A stretch of DNA of 64,000 nucleotides from Acinetobacter sp. CFCC 10889 (GCF_003268395.1 NZ_LQXQ01000022.1:1-64000), one strand, 5' to 3'; counted from the stretch's first letter, positions 10,281 to 19,108 are shown. Translations and numbers: made by a program. The notes: generated from the letters alone by a model not told the origin.

Positions 10281-11180
10281 ATGAAAAAGATTAAATGTGC
10301 ATTGATCGGTCCAGGAAATATTGGTACTGATTTACTTTATAAATTACAACGCAGTGAGTTTTTAGAACCTGTATGGATGGTAGGGATTGACCCAACATCT
10401 GAAGGTCTGGCACGTGCTGCAAAAATGGGTATTAAAACCACTGCTGAAGGTGTCGATGGTCTGCTTCCTCATGTTTTAGAAGATGATATTAAAATTGCTT
10501 TCGATGCGACTTCTGCATATGTACACGCTGAAAACAGCCGTAAGCTCAACGAGCTTGGTGTACAGATGATTGACTTAACGCCTGCGGCGATTGGTCCATT
10601 CTGTGTACCACCTGTAAACCTTGAAGCTTTGCTTGAAGCAGGTGATTTGCCAAATGTAAACATGGTGACTTGTGGTGGTCAGGCAACGATTCCGATGGTG
10701 GCTGCGATTTCACGTGTTCAGGCGGTTGAATATGGTGAAATTATTGCAACTGTATCGACTAAATCAGTCGGTCCAGGTACACGTAAAAATATTGATGAAT
10801 TCACCCGTACCACTGCGGGTGCAATTGAACAGGTGGGTGGTGCAAAAGCAGGTAAAGCGATCATTATCATTAACCCTGCTGAGCCACCACTGATGATGCG
10901 TGACACTGTGCATTGCCTAGTGGAAGGTGAGCCTGATCAAGCAGCGATTACTGAATCCGTACATGCCATGATTAAAGAAGTTCAGAAATACGTCCCAGGT
11001 TATAAATTGGTGAATGGTCCTGTATTTGATGGCAACCGTGTATCGATGTTCTTAGAGGTTGAAGGTCTGGGTGACTATTTACCAAAATATGCAGGCAATC
11101 TCGACATCATGACTGCAGCTGCAGCACGTACCGCAGAAATGTTTGCAGAACGTCTGATCGCTAACCAAGTAGAAGCATAA
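10281..11180 (+). CDS. mhpF: acetaldehyde dehydrogenase (acylating)
   Basis: The enzyme oxidises acetaldehyde with NAD+ and CoA to acetyl-CoA, the last step of the lower meta pathway. The Rossmann motif GPGNIGTDL lies near the N-terminus, and the catalytic cysteine is in MVTCGGQAT near residue 130. The 299-aa product is slightly shorter than E. coli MhpF (316 aa), with a normal domain layout. The ATG at 10281 ([10 protein letters not shown]) is chosen over a TTG two codons upstream. MhpF forms a channelled complex with the aldolase MhpE, encoded 11 bp downstream. Confidence 0.94.
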   Translation: MKKIKCALIGPGNIGTDLLYKLQRSEFLEPVWMVGIDPTSEGLARAAKMGIKTTAEGVDGLLPHVLEDDIKIAFDATSAYVHAENSRKLNELGVQMIDLTPAAIGPFCVPPVNLEALLEAGDLPNVNMVTCGGQATIPMVAAISRVQAVEYGEIIATVSTKSVGPGTRKNIDEFTRTTAGAIEQVGGAKAGKAIIIINPAEPPLMMRDTVHCLVEGEPDQAAITESVHAMIKEVQKYVPGYKLVNGPVFDGNRVSMFLEVEGLGDYLPKYAGNLDIMTAAAARTAEMFAERLIANQVEA

Positions 11181-11191
11181 GGAGCATTTTC

Positions 11192-12211
11192 ATGTCTAAG
11201 ATTATGATTAATGATATGACTTTACGTGATGGTATGCATCCAATGCGCCATCAAACAACCCCTGAGCAAATGGTTGCGATTGCAACTGCACTCGATGATG
11301 CGGGTGTACCGTTAATCGAAGTGACGCATGGTGACGGCTTAGGTGGTAACTCGGTCAACTATGGCTTCGCTGCTGCAACTGATGAAGAATATTTAAAAGC
11401 GGTGATCCCAAACCTGAAACAAGCCAAAGTTTCAGCTTTACTGTTACCGGGTATTGGTACGGTTGATCATTTAAAAATGGCGCATGATGTCGGTGTCGCA
11501 ACCATTCGTGTGGCAACGCATTCAACCGAAGCAGATGTTTCAGAACAACATATTACTGCTGCACGTAAACTTGGTATGGACACTGTGGGTTTCTTGATGA
11601 TGGCACACATGGCTACTCCTGAGAAATTACTTGAAGAAGCACAAAAAATGGTGTCTTACGGTGCAAACTGTATTTATGTGACTGATTCAGCAGGGTATAT
11701 GCTTCCACAGGATGTGACTGATCGCGTCGGTATCTTACGTGCAAATTTAGCAGCAGAAATCGAAATCGGTTTCCACGGTCACCATAACTTAGGCATGGGC
11801 GTAGCGAACTCTGTGGCTGCTGTTGATGCAGGTGCAAAACGTATTGATTTGGCTTCTGCAGGTTTAGGTGCAGGCGCAGGCAATACACCATTGGAACTGT
11901 TTGTTGCGGTGGCGAACCGTATGCAAATCGAAACAGGTGTGGATTTATTTAAAGTACAAGATATTGCTGAAGAATTGGTTGTGCCAATGCTACAACATCC
12001 GATTCGTGCAGATCGTGATGCTGCGACTTTAGGTTATGCAGGTGTGTATTCTTCATTCCTATTATTTGCGAAACGTGCTGAAGCAAAATATGGTGTATCG
12101 GCGCGTGAAATTCTGCTTGAATTGGGTCGCCGTGGTACGGTGGGCGGTCAGGAAGATATGATTGAAGATCTTGCATTAACCATGTCTAAAACCAAAGAAG
12201 CCAATGCTTAA
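11192..12211 (+). CDS. mhpE: 4-hydroxy-2-oxovalerate aldolase
   Basis: This Mn-dependent class II aldolase splits 4-hydroxy-2-oxovalerate into pyruvate and acetaldehyde. The HMGL-like TIM barrel begins with [14 protein letters not shown], holding the metal Asp, and the metal-binding [11 protein letters not shown] lies near residue 195. The C-terminal communication domain that meets MhpF is present. Length is 339 aa against 337 in E. coli. A good AAGGAG site precedes the start. An intrinsic terminator at 12248-12271 closes the mhpDFE group. Confidence 0.95.
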   Translation: MSKIMINDMTLRDGMHPMRHQTTPEQMVAIATALDDAGVPLIEVTHGDGLGGNSVNYGFAAATDEEYLKAVIPNLKQAKVSALLLPGIGTVDHLKMAHDVGVATIRVATHSTEADVSEQHITAARKLGMDTVGFLMMAHMATPEKLLEEAQKMVSYGANCIYVTDSAGYMLPQDVTDRVGILRANLAAEIEIGFHGHHNLGMGVANSVAAVDAGAKRIDLASAGLGAGAGNTPLELFVAVANRMQIETGVDLFKVQDIAEELVVPMLQHPIRADRDAATLGYAGVYSSFLLFAKRAEAKYGVSAREILLELGRRGTVGGQEDMIEDLALTMSKTKEANA

Positions 12212-12247
12212 TTTTTAAATATTTTATTGAAAATTGAAGTTAATGAA

Positions 12248-12271
12248 AGCGTCCGAAAGGGCGCTTTTTTT
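12248..12271 (+). terminator. terminator of mhpDFE
   Basis: A 7-bp GC-rich stem (12248-12254 with 12259-12265, one G-T pair) around a GAAA loop is followed by seven T. Its sequence closely resembles the terminator that has been split downstream of the next gene. Confidence 0.85.
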
Positions 12272-12366
12272 GCTTTGGACGTTTAGATAAAATTTTCAAC
12301 AATTCCTGTTTTGACGATTCATTTATTTTTGAATATTTTAGAAAAATAATCTTTAAAAGTGAAAAT

Positions 12367-13104
12367 ATGAATACAGCAATTAAAACAGCCTTGGTCACAG
12401 GTGCTTCACGTGGGATTGGTCGAGCGATTGCACAGCGTTTGGCAAAAGATGGCTTCTATGTTGTGGTGAATTATGCAGGTAATGTGGCTGATGCAGACCA
12501 TACGGTTCAAGACATTATTGCCCAAGGTGGACAAGCTTCTGCGATCCAAGCGGATGTATCCAATGAGCAGGATGTAAAACGATTATTCAATGAAGTCAAA
12601 GCCTTGCATGGACAGCTTGATGTGGTGGTACACAGCGCAGGCAGTATGAGCATGGCAAAAATTTCACCTGAAAGTTTGGCGGATTTTGATCGTATGATTC
12701 AGATTAACTTACGTGGTGCATTTCTCATGTTTGCACATGCAGCAGAGCAAATTGCCGATGGTGGACGAATCATTGCGCTAACGAGTAGTGTGATTGCCAA
12801 ATCATTTCCAAATTATGGACCTTATATTGCATCCAAAGCAGGGGTAGAGGGCTTGGTGCATGTACTTGCCAATGAATTGAAAGGTCGAAACATTACAGTG
12901 AATGCAGTTGCGCCCGGACCGACAGGAACTGAGTTGTTTTATAAAGGTAAATCCGAAGAACAAATTAATGCGATTGCTCAGCAGATTCCGTTGGGACGCA
13001 TTGGGCAACCTGAGGAAATTGCGAGTGTGGTTTCAACTTTGGCAGGTGCAGATGGGCGTTGGATCAATTCACAAGTGATTCGGGTCAATGGTGGTTTTGC
13101 TTAA
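12367..13104 (+). CDS. SDR family oxidoreductase (FabG-like)
   Basis: This is a classical short-chain NAD(P)-dependent dehydrogenase of 245 aa. The cofactor motif TGASRGIGRA is at residues 10-19, the catalytic Ser region is ALTSSV near 140, and YIASK near 155 holds Tyr and Lys. The sequence resembles 3-oxoacyl-reductase-like SDRs. Its place between mhpE and the porin suggests a role in aromatic-acid catabolism, but the diol dehydrogenase of the pathway is the other SDR at 21511, so the substrate here is unknown. Confidence 0.85.
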   Translation: MNTAIKTALVTGASRGIGRAIAQRLAKDGFYVVVNYAGNVADADHTVQDIIAQGGQASAIQADVSNEQDVKRLFNEVKALHGQLDVVVHSAGSMSMAKISPESLADFDRMIQINLRGAFLMFAHAAEQIADGGRIIALTSSVIAKSFPNYGPYIASKAGVEGLVHVLANELKGRNITVNAVAPGPTGTELFYKGKSEEQINAIAQQIPLGRIGQPEEIASVVSTLAGADGRWINSQVIRVNGGFA

Positions 13105-13127
13105 GATATTCTTTGTAAAATAGAGGC

Positions 13128-13322
13128 GTTCGAAAGAGTAATGCTGATCAGTTAAGCAAAATTATTTGAAAAATTCCTAAAATCTCCCCTAACCCCTCTT
13201 TGAAAAAGAGGGGAACTTCTTGTAACTAAATGATTTTTAGTAATGAAAAACTCCCTCCTTTGGAAAAGGAGGGTTGGGGAGGATTCAAAAATCCTTAACT
13301 GACTGGCATTAGTTCGAAAGAG
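13128..13322. repeat. 11-bp target-site duplication around a MITE-like insert
   Basis: GTTCGAAAGAG occurs at 13128-13138 and again at 13312-13322, directly touching the two ends of the 13139-13311 element. Joining the outer flanks restores gcgttcgaaagagcgcttttt, a normal GAAA-loop terminator. Confidence 0.75.
13139..13311. mobile_element. 173-bp MITE-like element
   Basis: The element has 18-bp terminal inverted repeats, TAATGCTGATCAGTTAAG at 13139-13156 and its complement at 13294-13311, with 15 of 18 positions matching. It is bounded by a perfect 11-bp direct duplication. Inside, two units of about 32 bp (13183-13214 and 13251-13283) face each other. Each is itself a strong hairpin of CCCTCTTT or CCCTCCTTT type, so the whole folds into a large cruciform. 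It encodes nothing and must move with a transposase supplied elsewhere. It interrupts the terminator of the SDR gene. Confidence 0.72.
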
Positions 13323-13715
13323 CGCTTTTTATTTGGTTGAATAAATCAAAATAGACAATTTATTGAATTAAATATAGTTAATTTCTTTTATGTAAACGCT
13401 ATTTCTTATAAATAAAAAAATTAAAAATGCAAAATTAAAAATATTTTTAAACTTAAAAACGCTAAAAGATTTCATAATATAATAATCATCTTATTTATTT
13501 GTTAATAATCTCTATTATTTTGTGAGGATAAAATCTTAAAGAGAAATATTGGCTAAAAAGTACTTATTGTTAAAAAATATTAAAAAAATAAGAGGGAAAT
13601 CGTTGCTTTCGCTCAAGCCTTAAAAGTGTGGATATTGTCAGACTGTGGTCGGATGTATTCTCAAAGTTGCATTTTGCATGATGTCCGCTTAGATTTTGTT
13701 TTATGGAAAACAGCG
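13312..13715. promoter_or_regulatory. AT-rich upstream region of the porin gene
   Basis: About 400 bp of very AT-rich DNA with no supportable gene. The first bases are the 3' half of the disrupted SDR terminator with its T-run at 13325-13331. The porin promoter is presumably within it, but no clear operator is seen. Confidence 0.4.
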
Positions 13716-15008
13716 ATGCGCCGTCAATCATTATGGATAGCAATGTGTACTGCAACAGCAGTTTTAGGGACAACGGCAACGCATGCAGCGTTTGTAGAAG
13801 ACAGTCAAGTTCAACTCAAATTTCGCAACTTTTTCTTAGATCGTCAAATTGATCAACCAGATCAGACTAAGCCTCAAGATTTTGGTAGTTGGTCACAGGC
13901 AGTAACATTGGATGCTAAATCAGGTTATGCAGAACTTGGTCCTGTACAGGTGGGTGTCGATGTTTTGGCACAGTATGCATTCCGTTTAAGTGGAGATCGT
14001 GGTGATAATGATTATGTTATGCCATACGATTACAACAGCAAAGAGCAAGCCCGTGATAATGCAAAATTGGGTGCGACATTAAAAGCCAAAATCAGCCAAA
14101 CAGAACTTAAAGTGGGTGAAATTTTACCCATGTCACCTGTGGTGCATTTCGACCCATCACGCCAATTACTCACCACATTTGAGGGTGCTTGGTTAGAATC
14201 TAAAGACCTTAAAAATACCAAACTTACTTTGGGCTATTTAGATGGTGTTAATGCTCGCTATGAAAATCAGGTACATGATTTTGGACTGTGGCCCAATGAA
14301 TTAAATACGGATAAGGGTAAAGTTCGTGAAGGCGATAGCGAAAGTATGCTCATCGCAGGTGTGGACTATCAAGTGACACCTGAGTTGGCAGCGAGCTATT
14401 TCTATGCGGATGTAGACAATATTTACCGCCAAAATTATCTTGGTTTGGCTTTTAATAAAAAGCTGGATGAGCACAATAAAATCGCCACACATATCCGTTA
14501 TTTCGATAACCAAGATTCTGGTGATGCGATTTATGGTGAAATTGATAACCAAGCAATTTCACTTCGTGGCGCATGGACACATGACAACCATACGATAGAT
14601 GCAGGCTATCAACAGATTTTTGGTGATACGGGTAATGTGAATGCGATGTTCCCAACACTTTCAGGTTGGGTGCCTCAGCCGTATTTGGTGAATTGGTCGG
14701 TAGCAAGCTTTATTCGTAAAGATGAGCGTTCTTGGAGTTTAGGTTATACCTATGATTTTAAAGATACTTTTGCCAAAGGTTTGACTGTGACTGCACGTCA
14801 TTATGATGGTTCAAATATTAAAAATAACAATGGTACACGAGGGAAAGAACAGGAAGATAATTTGATTGTGAATTATGTAATTCCTGAAGGGAAGCTTAAA
14901 GGTCTTGGTTTTCAATGGATGTATATCAATGTGAATTATGCCAATGTGCCAGGATTTGTGGATTTACAGGAACATCGTGTGGCAACGACGTATACATATA
15001 AGTTTTAA
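13716..15008 (+). CDS. OprD-family outer-membrane porin
   Basis: This is a substrate-specific trimeric porin for small carboxylates in the outer membrane. The start at 13716 (MRRQSLW) is preferred over an upstream ATG at 13626. It is preceded by GGAAAA and gives a signal peptide with hydrophobic core and THA cleavage site before AFVEDSQ. The mature part shows the OprD pattern: FVEDSQVQLKFRNFFLDR near the N-terminus, many alternating beta-strand segments, and a terminal aromatic residue (TYTYKF). About 430 aa matches the family. Its location inside the phenylpropionate cluster suggests uptake of 3-phenylpropionate or cinnamate, which is inference. Confidence 0.88.
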   Translation: MRRQSLWIAMCTATAVLGTTATHAAFVEDSQVQLKFRNFFLDRQIDQPDQTKPQDFGSWSQAVTLDAKSGYAELGPVQVGVDVLAQYAFRLSGDRGDNDYVMPYDYNSKEQARDNAKLGATLKAKISQTELKVGEILPMSPVVHFDPSRQLLTTFEGAWLESKDLKNTKLTLGYLDGVNARYENQVHDFGLWPNELNTDKGKVREGDSESMLIAGVDYQVTPELAASYFYADVDNIYRQNYLGLAFNKKLDEHNKIATHIRYFDNQDSGDAIYGEIDNQAISLRGAWTHDNHTIDAGYQQIFGDTGNVNAMFPTLSGWVPQPYLVNWSVASFIRKDERSWSLGYTYDFKDTFAKGLTVTARHYDGSNIKNNNGTRGKEQEDNLIVNYVIPEGKLKGLGFQWMYINVNYANVPGFVDLQEHRVATTYTYKF

Positions 15009-15173
15009 GGATTTATTCCTTTAGATCTTAATTTTATCTAATCGAAGTTTTTGGGGAGGTTGTTGAGCTAGCACAGCCCTTCATATCGTGAGAAATTTAA
15101 ATTGATTTGCGTAGGCGATGCCTAACTTTTGAAGGATGATGAGAAGCATTGCTTCGCAAGACAAAAATCCTTT

Positions 15174-15227
15174 GTTGGGCGAGGGGTATGTCCTATACCC
15201 CCGCCTAACGGCGACATCCATGTCGCC
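15174..15227. repeat. two adjacent strong hairpins (REP-like)
   Basis: The first hairpin pairs 15174-15189 with 15195-15209 through GGGGTAT/ATACCCC plus an imperfect outer stem. The second is an 8-bp perfect pair, GGCGACAT with ATGTCGCC (15210-15217 and 15220-15227), with only two bases between arms. They resemble short dispersed palindromes rather than a terminator, since no T-run follows. Confidence 0.5.
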
Positions 15228-15453
15228 CTGCGATAGCAAAATCCAATGTGACTTAATATATAAATATACATTTAAGTAACCCTAATTCTAAAAATAACTT
15301 TTTAGATGAATTTAAAATTTAGGGTTGCTTTTCATTATTAATAAATTATTTAAAACAATGACTTAAATTATCGTTTTTTTGTAGTTTGTCATCGTTATTA
15401 AGTATCAATTTCACTCAAATTCACAGGTACTATGAAGCTGTAAATTAGTCAGT

Positions 15454-15489
15454 TTGAATCCATATTGATGCGTTTTTAAATGGATTCAA
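15454..15489 (+). promoter_or_regulatory. inverted repeat upstream of mhpC
   Basis: TTGAATCCAT (15454-15463) and its exact complement ATGGATTCAA (15480-15489) are separated by 16 bp and end 30 bp before the mhpC start. The symmetry suggests an operator for a dimeric regulator, though a leader hairpin is possible. Confidence 0.45.
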
Positions 15490-15519
15490 CCCATCGATTA
15501 GGCTGTAAAAGGAATAGGT

Positions 15520-16377
15520 ATGAGTACTGTACAAATCCCAGATTATAAAACTGATGCATTCTTCGGCTTGGAAGATAAATGGATTGAAACTGCTGAAGGC
15601 GAACTCACCCATTATCATGAAATAGGTGAGGGTACACCGATTCTATTTTTACATGGTTCAGGTACAGGTGTTTCTGCAGCTGCAAACTGGTGGTTAAACT
15701 TGCCACAAATTGGTGAGCAAGCACGTTGTATCGCGATTGATACCATTGGTTATGGTCAAACAGTGGTTGCACCAAATACTGCTTATGGTATTCGTGCATG
15801 GGTTGATCATGCGATCCGTACTTTAGACGCACTGGGCATTGAAAAAACATGGTTGGTTGGTAACTCACTTGGTGGTTGGTTGGCATTCCAATTGGCAATG
15901 GATTATCCAGAGCGTGTACTTGGTATTGTATCTATGGGTACAGGTGGTGCAAAACAAACAGCAGCACTGAAAGCACATGCAAATCCTGTTTTGACAGAAG
16001 AAGGCATCAAAAAAACTTTGTCGATGTTTGTGGTAAACAAAGACTTAATCACCGATGAGTTGGTGAAAGTACGTTTCGCTTCTGCTGCAAATGACTATGC
16101 ATCAAATCGTTTAATGGATGTGGTTGGCGCACGTGATCGTGATCGTTTTGAATTTCCACTCGATTTTGACAAAATGAAAGACATTACTGTACCCGTATTA
16201 TTGATTCATGGTGTACAGGATGTGGTGATTCCAGTGTCTCGTTCATGGGATATTTTAAATACTGTACCACATGCCGATGCGCACATTTTCAGTCAGTGTG
16301 GTCACTGGTCGCAAGTAGAAAAAGCGGAAGAGTTTAATACCGTGATTAAAGATTATTTAACTGCACGTGGTGTGTAA
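15520..16377 (+). CDS. mhpC: 2-hydroxy-6-oxonona-2,4-dienedioate hydrolase (meta-cleavage product hydrolase)
   Basis: This alpha/beta hydrolase splits the C-C bond of the ring-fission product made by MhpB, giving succinate (or fumarate) and 2-hydroxypentadienoate. The oxyanion region LHGSGTG is near residue 45, the nucleophile elbow GNSLGGW near 114, Asp in HGVQDVVIP near 233, and His in CGHWSQVEK near 262. At 285 aa it matches E. coli MhpC (288 aa). A good AAAGGAATAGGT site precedes the start. It is separated from mhpDFE by the porin gene and carries its own promoter region. Confidence 0.93.
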   Translation: MSTVQIPDYKTDAFFGLEDKWIETAEGELTHYHEIGEGTPILFLHGSGTGVSAAANWWLNLPQIGEQARCIAIDTIGYGQTVVAPNTAYGIRAWVDHAIRTLDALGIEKTWLVGNSLGGWLAFQLAMDYPERVLGIVSMGTGGAKQTAALKAHANPVLTEEGIKKTLSMFVVNKDLITDELVKVRFASAANDYASNRLMDVVGARDRDRFEFPLDFDKMKDITVPVLLIHGVQDVVIPVSRSWDILNTVPHADAHIFSQCGHWSQVEKAEEFNTVIKDYLTARGV

Positions 16378-16398
16378 ATTTTCTGTATCAAAGTAAAC

Positions 16399-16426
16399 AA
16401 AAGGATGGCGCAAGTTGTCCTTTTTT
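16399..16426 (+). terminator. terminator of mhpC
   Basis: A 7-bp AAAAGGA/TCCTTTT stem with a 12-base loop and following T-run, 20 bp after the mhpC stop. Confidence 0.65.
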
Positions 16427-16449
16427 AGCCCTTTGAGTAGAGTTGTAAT

Positions 16450-16475
16450 AAAAGCATGGATTAGCTCATGCTTTT
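16450..16475 (-). terminator. terminator of yefM-yoeB
   Basis: A 9-bp stem, AAAAGCATG with CATGCTTTT (16450-16458 and 16467-16475), overlaps the yoeB stop codon. On the minus strand it is followed by a T-rich tract. Confidence 0.6.
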
Positions 16476-16737
16476 ATTCATAGTGATAACGGCAGGAAAT
16501 TACGGTTATGGCTGTATCTGTGACTTCATAGACCAGTCGATTCTTTTCATCTATACGTCTGCTCCACAATCCAGATAAATCACCGAGTAAAGCTTCAGGT
16601 TTCCCAATACCTTCAAAGGGCGTACGTTGACATTCTTTGATTAAAGTATTGATTCTTTTGAGCGTCTTTCTATCTTGGCTTTGCCAATAAATATAAGTTT
16701 CCCAAGCTGTAGGCGTGAAACTAGTCAGTCGTGTCAT
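16474..16737 (-). CDS. yoeB: YoeB-family toxin (ribosome-dependent mRNA endonuclease)
   Basis: YoeB toxins cut mRNA in the ribosomal A site when freed from the antitoxin. At 87 aa it is close to E. coli YoeB (84 aa). The catalytic set can be placed: Glu in GIGKPE near residue 49, Arg in SRRIDEKNR near 67, and the C-terminal HYE end after CRY (His85, Tyr86). The start overlaps the antitoxin gene by 17 bp, the usual coupling. It lies between mhpC and the DUF1345 gene inside the catabolic island. Confidence 0.93.
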   Translation of the reverse strand: MTRLTSFTPTAWETYIYWQSQDRKTLKRINTLIKECQRTPFEGIGKPEALLGDLSGLWSRRIDEKNRLVYEVTDTAITVISCRYHYE

Positions 16738-16984
16738 CTAATAGTTCTCTTTCGACTGCTTTCGATGCGCGTAATTCAGCAATTGATTTTGCTAAATGTG
16801 CAGCATTACTTGGAGAAGATAACAGGTGTAATGTTTCCATGATGCTATTGTAATAATCTTGTCCCATCACAACAGCATGCTGTCCTTCTTTACGAGTAAT
16901 TACAGCGACATCGGCATCATCTATTACTTTATCTAAAACAGTTTTTAGATTGTTACGTGCATCTGTGTATGTAAATACATGCAT
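16721..16984 (-). CDS. yefM: YefM-family antitoxin (Phd/YefM)
   Basis: This 87-aa antitoxin binds YoeB through its C-terminal half and represses the operon through its N-terminal Phd/YefM fold. The start MHVFTYTDARNNLKTVLDKV and the VAVITRKEGQHAVVMGQDYYNS core are typical. A GAGGT ribosome site lies just upstream. Paired TGTACA hexamers at 17058-17077 form the expected operator. Confidence 0.93.
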   Translation of the reverse strand: MHVFTYTDARNNLKTVLDKVIDDADVAVITRKEGQHAVVMGQDYYNSIMETLHLLSSPSNAAHLAKSIAELRASKAVERELLDDTTD

Positions 16985-17057
16985 TTAAATACCTCGATCA
17001 CCACTATGGACGATGAATAAGTAATCTAAACCATCTACACGATGGAGTATAAAATAA

Positions 17058-17077
17058 ATGTACAATATTCTGTACAT
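17058..17077. promoter_or_regulatory. yefM-yoeB operator (paired TGTACA boxes)
   Basis: ATGTACA (17058-17064) and TGTACAT (17071-17077) form a perfect inverted repeat containing two TGTACA cores whose centres are 12 bp apart. The E. coli YefM-YoeB operator is known to use TGTACA cores in adjacent palindromes. The site ends about 74-93 bp upstream of yefM, in the expected promoter area. Confidence 0.7.
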
Positions 17078-17150
17078 GTTGTAAAGATATAAGATCGTGA
17101 TGTCAAAGTAGCACTTATAATAGGAAGTAAATGAAAGAGTATTTTGTTGC

Positions 17151-17831
17151 TCAGCTCATAATAAAACTCGCTGCGACATTAATACAGATCGCCAAAATGG
17201 TGGTGTTAAACCCATACGCCAAAAGGATATGTAAAATATTCAGTGTACGCATTGAACTTGAAGTTAAAGAAACATCAGCAGTTTGTGCAGAAGTGCCAAT
17301 CACATAACTAAAATATATAAATTCTGGATAAGTCGGTTCAGGCGTTTTTGGAAAATCTAAGCCCCCATCTTGATGATTGGCGACTGCTAAATAAAAGTCA
17401 TGCGCATAGTGAATCGCAAAAATGGTGTGCATAAATAACCATGCGAAAATGATGGTGACCATTGCTAAAATCAAATGCCCTAATTTGACCATATGATCAT
17501 TTGGCAAATGTGTTAATTCAATAATAATCGCAATAAAACACATGATTAGGCTTAAAATGACTAAAAATAGGATGATCCATTTACTGGCATCTTGTTGTTG
17601 TGCTCGTTTTAAAATATGCGCCCGATTGGTTGTCCATAATGTTTTCATGGTCAAAATAAGATAGACAAAAATAGCAATATTCCAACTCAATAATAGATTT
17701 GTAGACCAATTCCAATCTGTTGAAAAAGCGATCATTACATAGAGCAGGGCTGTCATGATAAAGCTTATAAAAAAGTATGGACGAGATTGCACTCCTGACT
17801 TGAAGCGGTGAAACGTATGTATTGTCCTCAT
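17151..17831 (-). CDS. DUF1345 inner-membrane protein
   Basis: A protein of about 226 aa with five or six predicted membrane helices, for example residues 20-40 (PYFFISFIMTALLYVMIAFS), a pair around 85-135, and a C-terminal helix near 205-225. The YPEFIYFSYVIGTSAQTADVSLTS segment is a hallmark of DUF1345. Function of the family is unknown. The start at 17831 is chosen because a GGGTG site is eight bases upstream; ATG 17837 and GTG 17840 are in frame. It stands alone between yefM and hcaR. Confidence 0.85.
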   Translation of the reverse strand: MRTIHTFHRFKSGVQSRPYFFISFIMTALLYVMIAFSTDWNWSTNLLLSWNIAIFVYLILTMKTLWTTNRAHILKRAQQQDASKWIILFLVILSLIMCFIAIIIELTHLPNDHMVKLGHLILAMVTIIFAWLFMHTIFAIHYAHDFYLAVANHQDGGLDFPKTPEPTYPEFIYFSYVIGTSAQTADVSLTSSSMRTLNILHILLAYGFNTTILAICINVAASFIMS

Positions 17832-18115
17832 CAACATCACCCAAACTTAAAATTGTTATGTTTTATGTATAAATATCTTAGTCGAATTTATGGGAGGTGA
17901 TTAGACTTAAGTTGTATGAAAAGTCAAAAAGTAGCAGAAATAAATGAGGTGCAAAAAGTAGTCATTTAAAGTTTTTGAGAATGACAGATGTAGATTAAAA
18001 AATAGCATTCAAACATCATTTTAAAGTGTGAACGAGGTCTTGGTTTTGACTCACTAGTATTCATTTAAAAAATAGTAGTGAGTTGATGTGATAAAAAAGA
18101 GTGAAAATATAATTC

Positions 18116-19018
18116 TTATTCGACACGATTTATGTCGAGATAAAACACTTTAGTGAGTAGTTCGATAAACTTTTGTACTGCAAACGAGTTGCTATTTTTG
18201 CGATAACTCACATAAAGGTCGAGATAGGGCAACTCTACGTCTAAAGGTCGAATCACAGAGTTATTCATCGTGAGTGGGGCAATATAACCCGGCAAAATGG
18301 TACAGCCTAAGCCCATACCAATTGAGTTGATATTAAATAAAATATTATCAGCGGTTTGCACAATATTGAACTCAATACCTTGAGTTTTAGCAAAGTCTAA
18401 AATAGCATTATGCAGCGTTCCCGATTGCTCTTCAGCAGGAATAATAAAATCAATACCATTCAATGCTTTGACAGGGATTCGCTCATATTTTGCCAAAGGA
18501 TGATCCGCAGGCAAGATAAAGATTAAAGGCTCACGCAGGACAAATTTACTTTCAATTTCATCATTGTGAAAATTATGACGGGTAAAGGTAATGTCCAATT
18601 CACCTTTTTGAATAGCACGCATTTGTTCAAGGTTATTTAAACTGAGTAATTCAATTTTAAGGTCTTGATTTTGAACACGTAAATTTGGAAGTACATAAGG
18701 AAAGACTTTCATCTCTGCCACAGGTACAAAACCAATGCGGAGCAACTGTTGTTTGGCTTTGGAAACTTGACGTGCCATGGCGACCGCTTTGTCCGCTTGC
18801 GCTAAGGTGAGACGTGCTTGTTCAAGGAACACAGCACCTTCTTCAGTAAGCTCAACTTTACGTTTGGTTCGGTTTAAAAGTTTAACCCCGACATCTTCTT
18901 CCAAGTCTTTAATTTGCTGACTCAGAGAGGGTTGTGCGGTATATAACTTTAAGGCTGCCTTACTGAAGTTAAGTTCTTCAGCCACAGTGATGAAATATCT
19001 AAGGTGTCGTAATTCCAT
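18116..19018 (-). CDS. hcaR: LysR-family regulator, HcaR-like
   Basis: LysR-type activators bind the promoter of a divergent target and respond to a pathway compound. The N-terminal winged helix (MELRHLRYFITVAEE, FSKAALKLYTAQPSLSQQI) occupies residues 1-60, and the substrate-binding domain residues 90-295. The sequence resembles E. coli HcaR through its length (300 against 296 aa), FVPVAEM, GELDI and GMGLG blocks. It is divergent from hcaE, and a symmetrical ATC-N11-GAT site lies in the 281-bp gap. BenM/CatM-type regulators are related, so the symbol rests mainly on context. Confidence 0.82.
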   Translation of the reverse strand: MELRHLRYFITVAEELNFSKAALKLYTAQPSLSQQIKDLEEDVGVKLLNRTKRKVELTEEGAVFLEQARLTLAQADKAVAMARQVSKAKQQLLRIGFVPVAEMKVFPYVLPNLRVQNQDLKIELLSLNNLEQMRAIQKGELDITFTRHNFHNDEIESKFVLREPLIFILPADHPLAKYERIPVKALNGIDFIIPAEEQSGTLHNAILDFAKTQGIEFNIVQTADNILFNINSIGMGLGCTILPGYIAPLTMNNSVIRPLDVELPYLDLYVSYRKNSNSFAVQKFIELLTKVFYLDINRVE

Positions 19019-19079
19019 ATAACTCTTCCAAAGAGTAATCCAAAAAATGTCTTAGTATGTTGCTGGCAGAGTATAATCT

Positions 19080-19108
19080 ATAATCATCCATTCCGTGAAG
19101 ATGATTAT
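19080..19108. promoter_or_regulatory. probable HcaR operator (LysR box)
   Basis: A perfect 9-bp inverted repeat, ATAATCATC (19080-19088) and GATGATTAT (19100-19108), has an 11-base spacer. It fits the LysR-family T-N11-A rule and lies 62 bp upstream of the regulator start and about 190 bp upstream of hcaE. Both promoters of the divergent pair could be controlled from it. Confidence 0.65.

Larger units (their letters stand above)
15009..15519. other. 511-bp intergenic region with hairpin repeats and mhpC promoter
   Basis: No gene is supported. The left part (15110-15240) is GC-richer and holds tandem hairpins listed separately. The right part is AT-rich and contains a 10-bp perfect inverted repeat just ahead of mhpC. 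Confidence 0.5.

Noticed and set aside
13183..13283. CRISPR-like repeats
   Set aside because: There are only two units and they face each other; they are the inner arms of a palindromic mobile element.
13626..13715. Upstream start of the porin gene
   Set aside because: The extra 30 residues would block the signal peptide; the ATG at 13716 has a ribosome site and gives a proper export signal.
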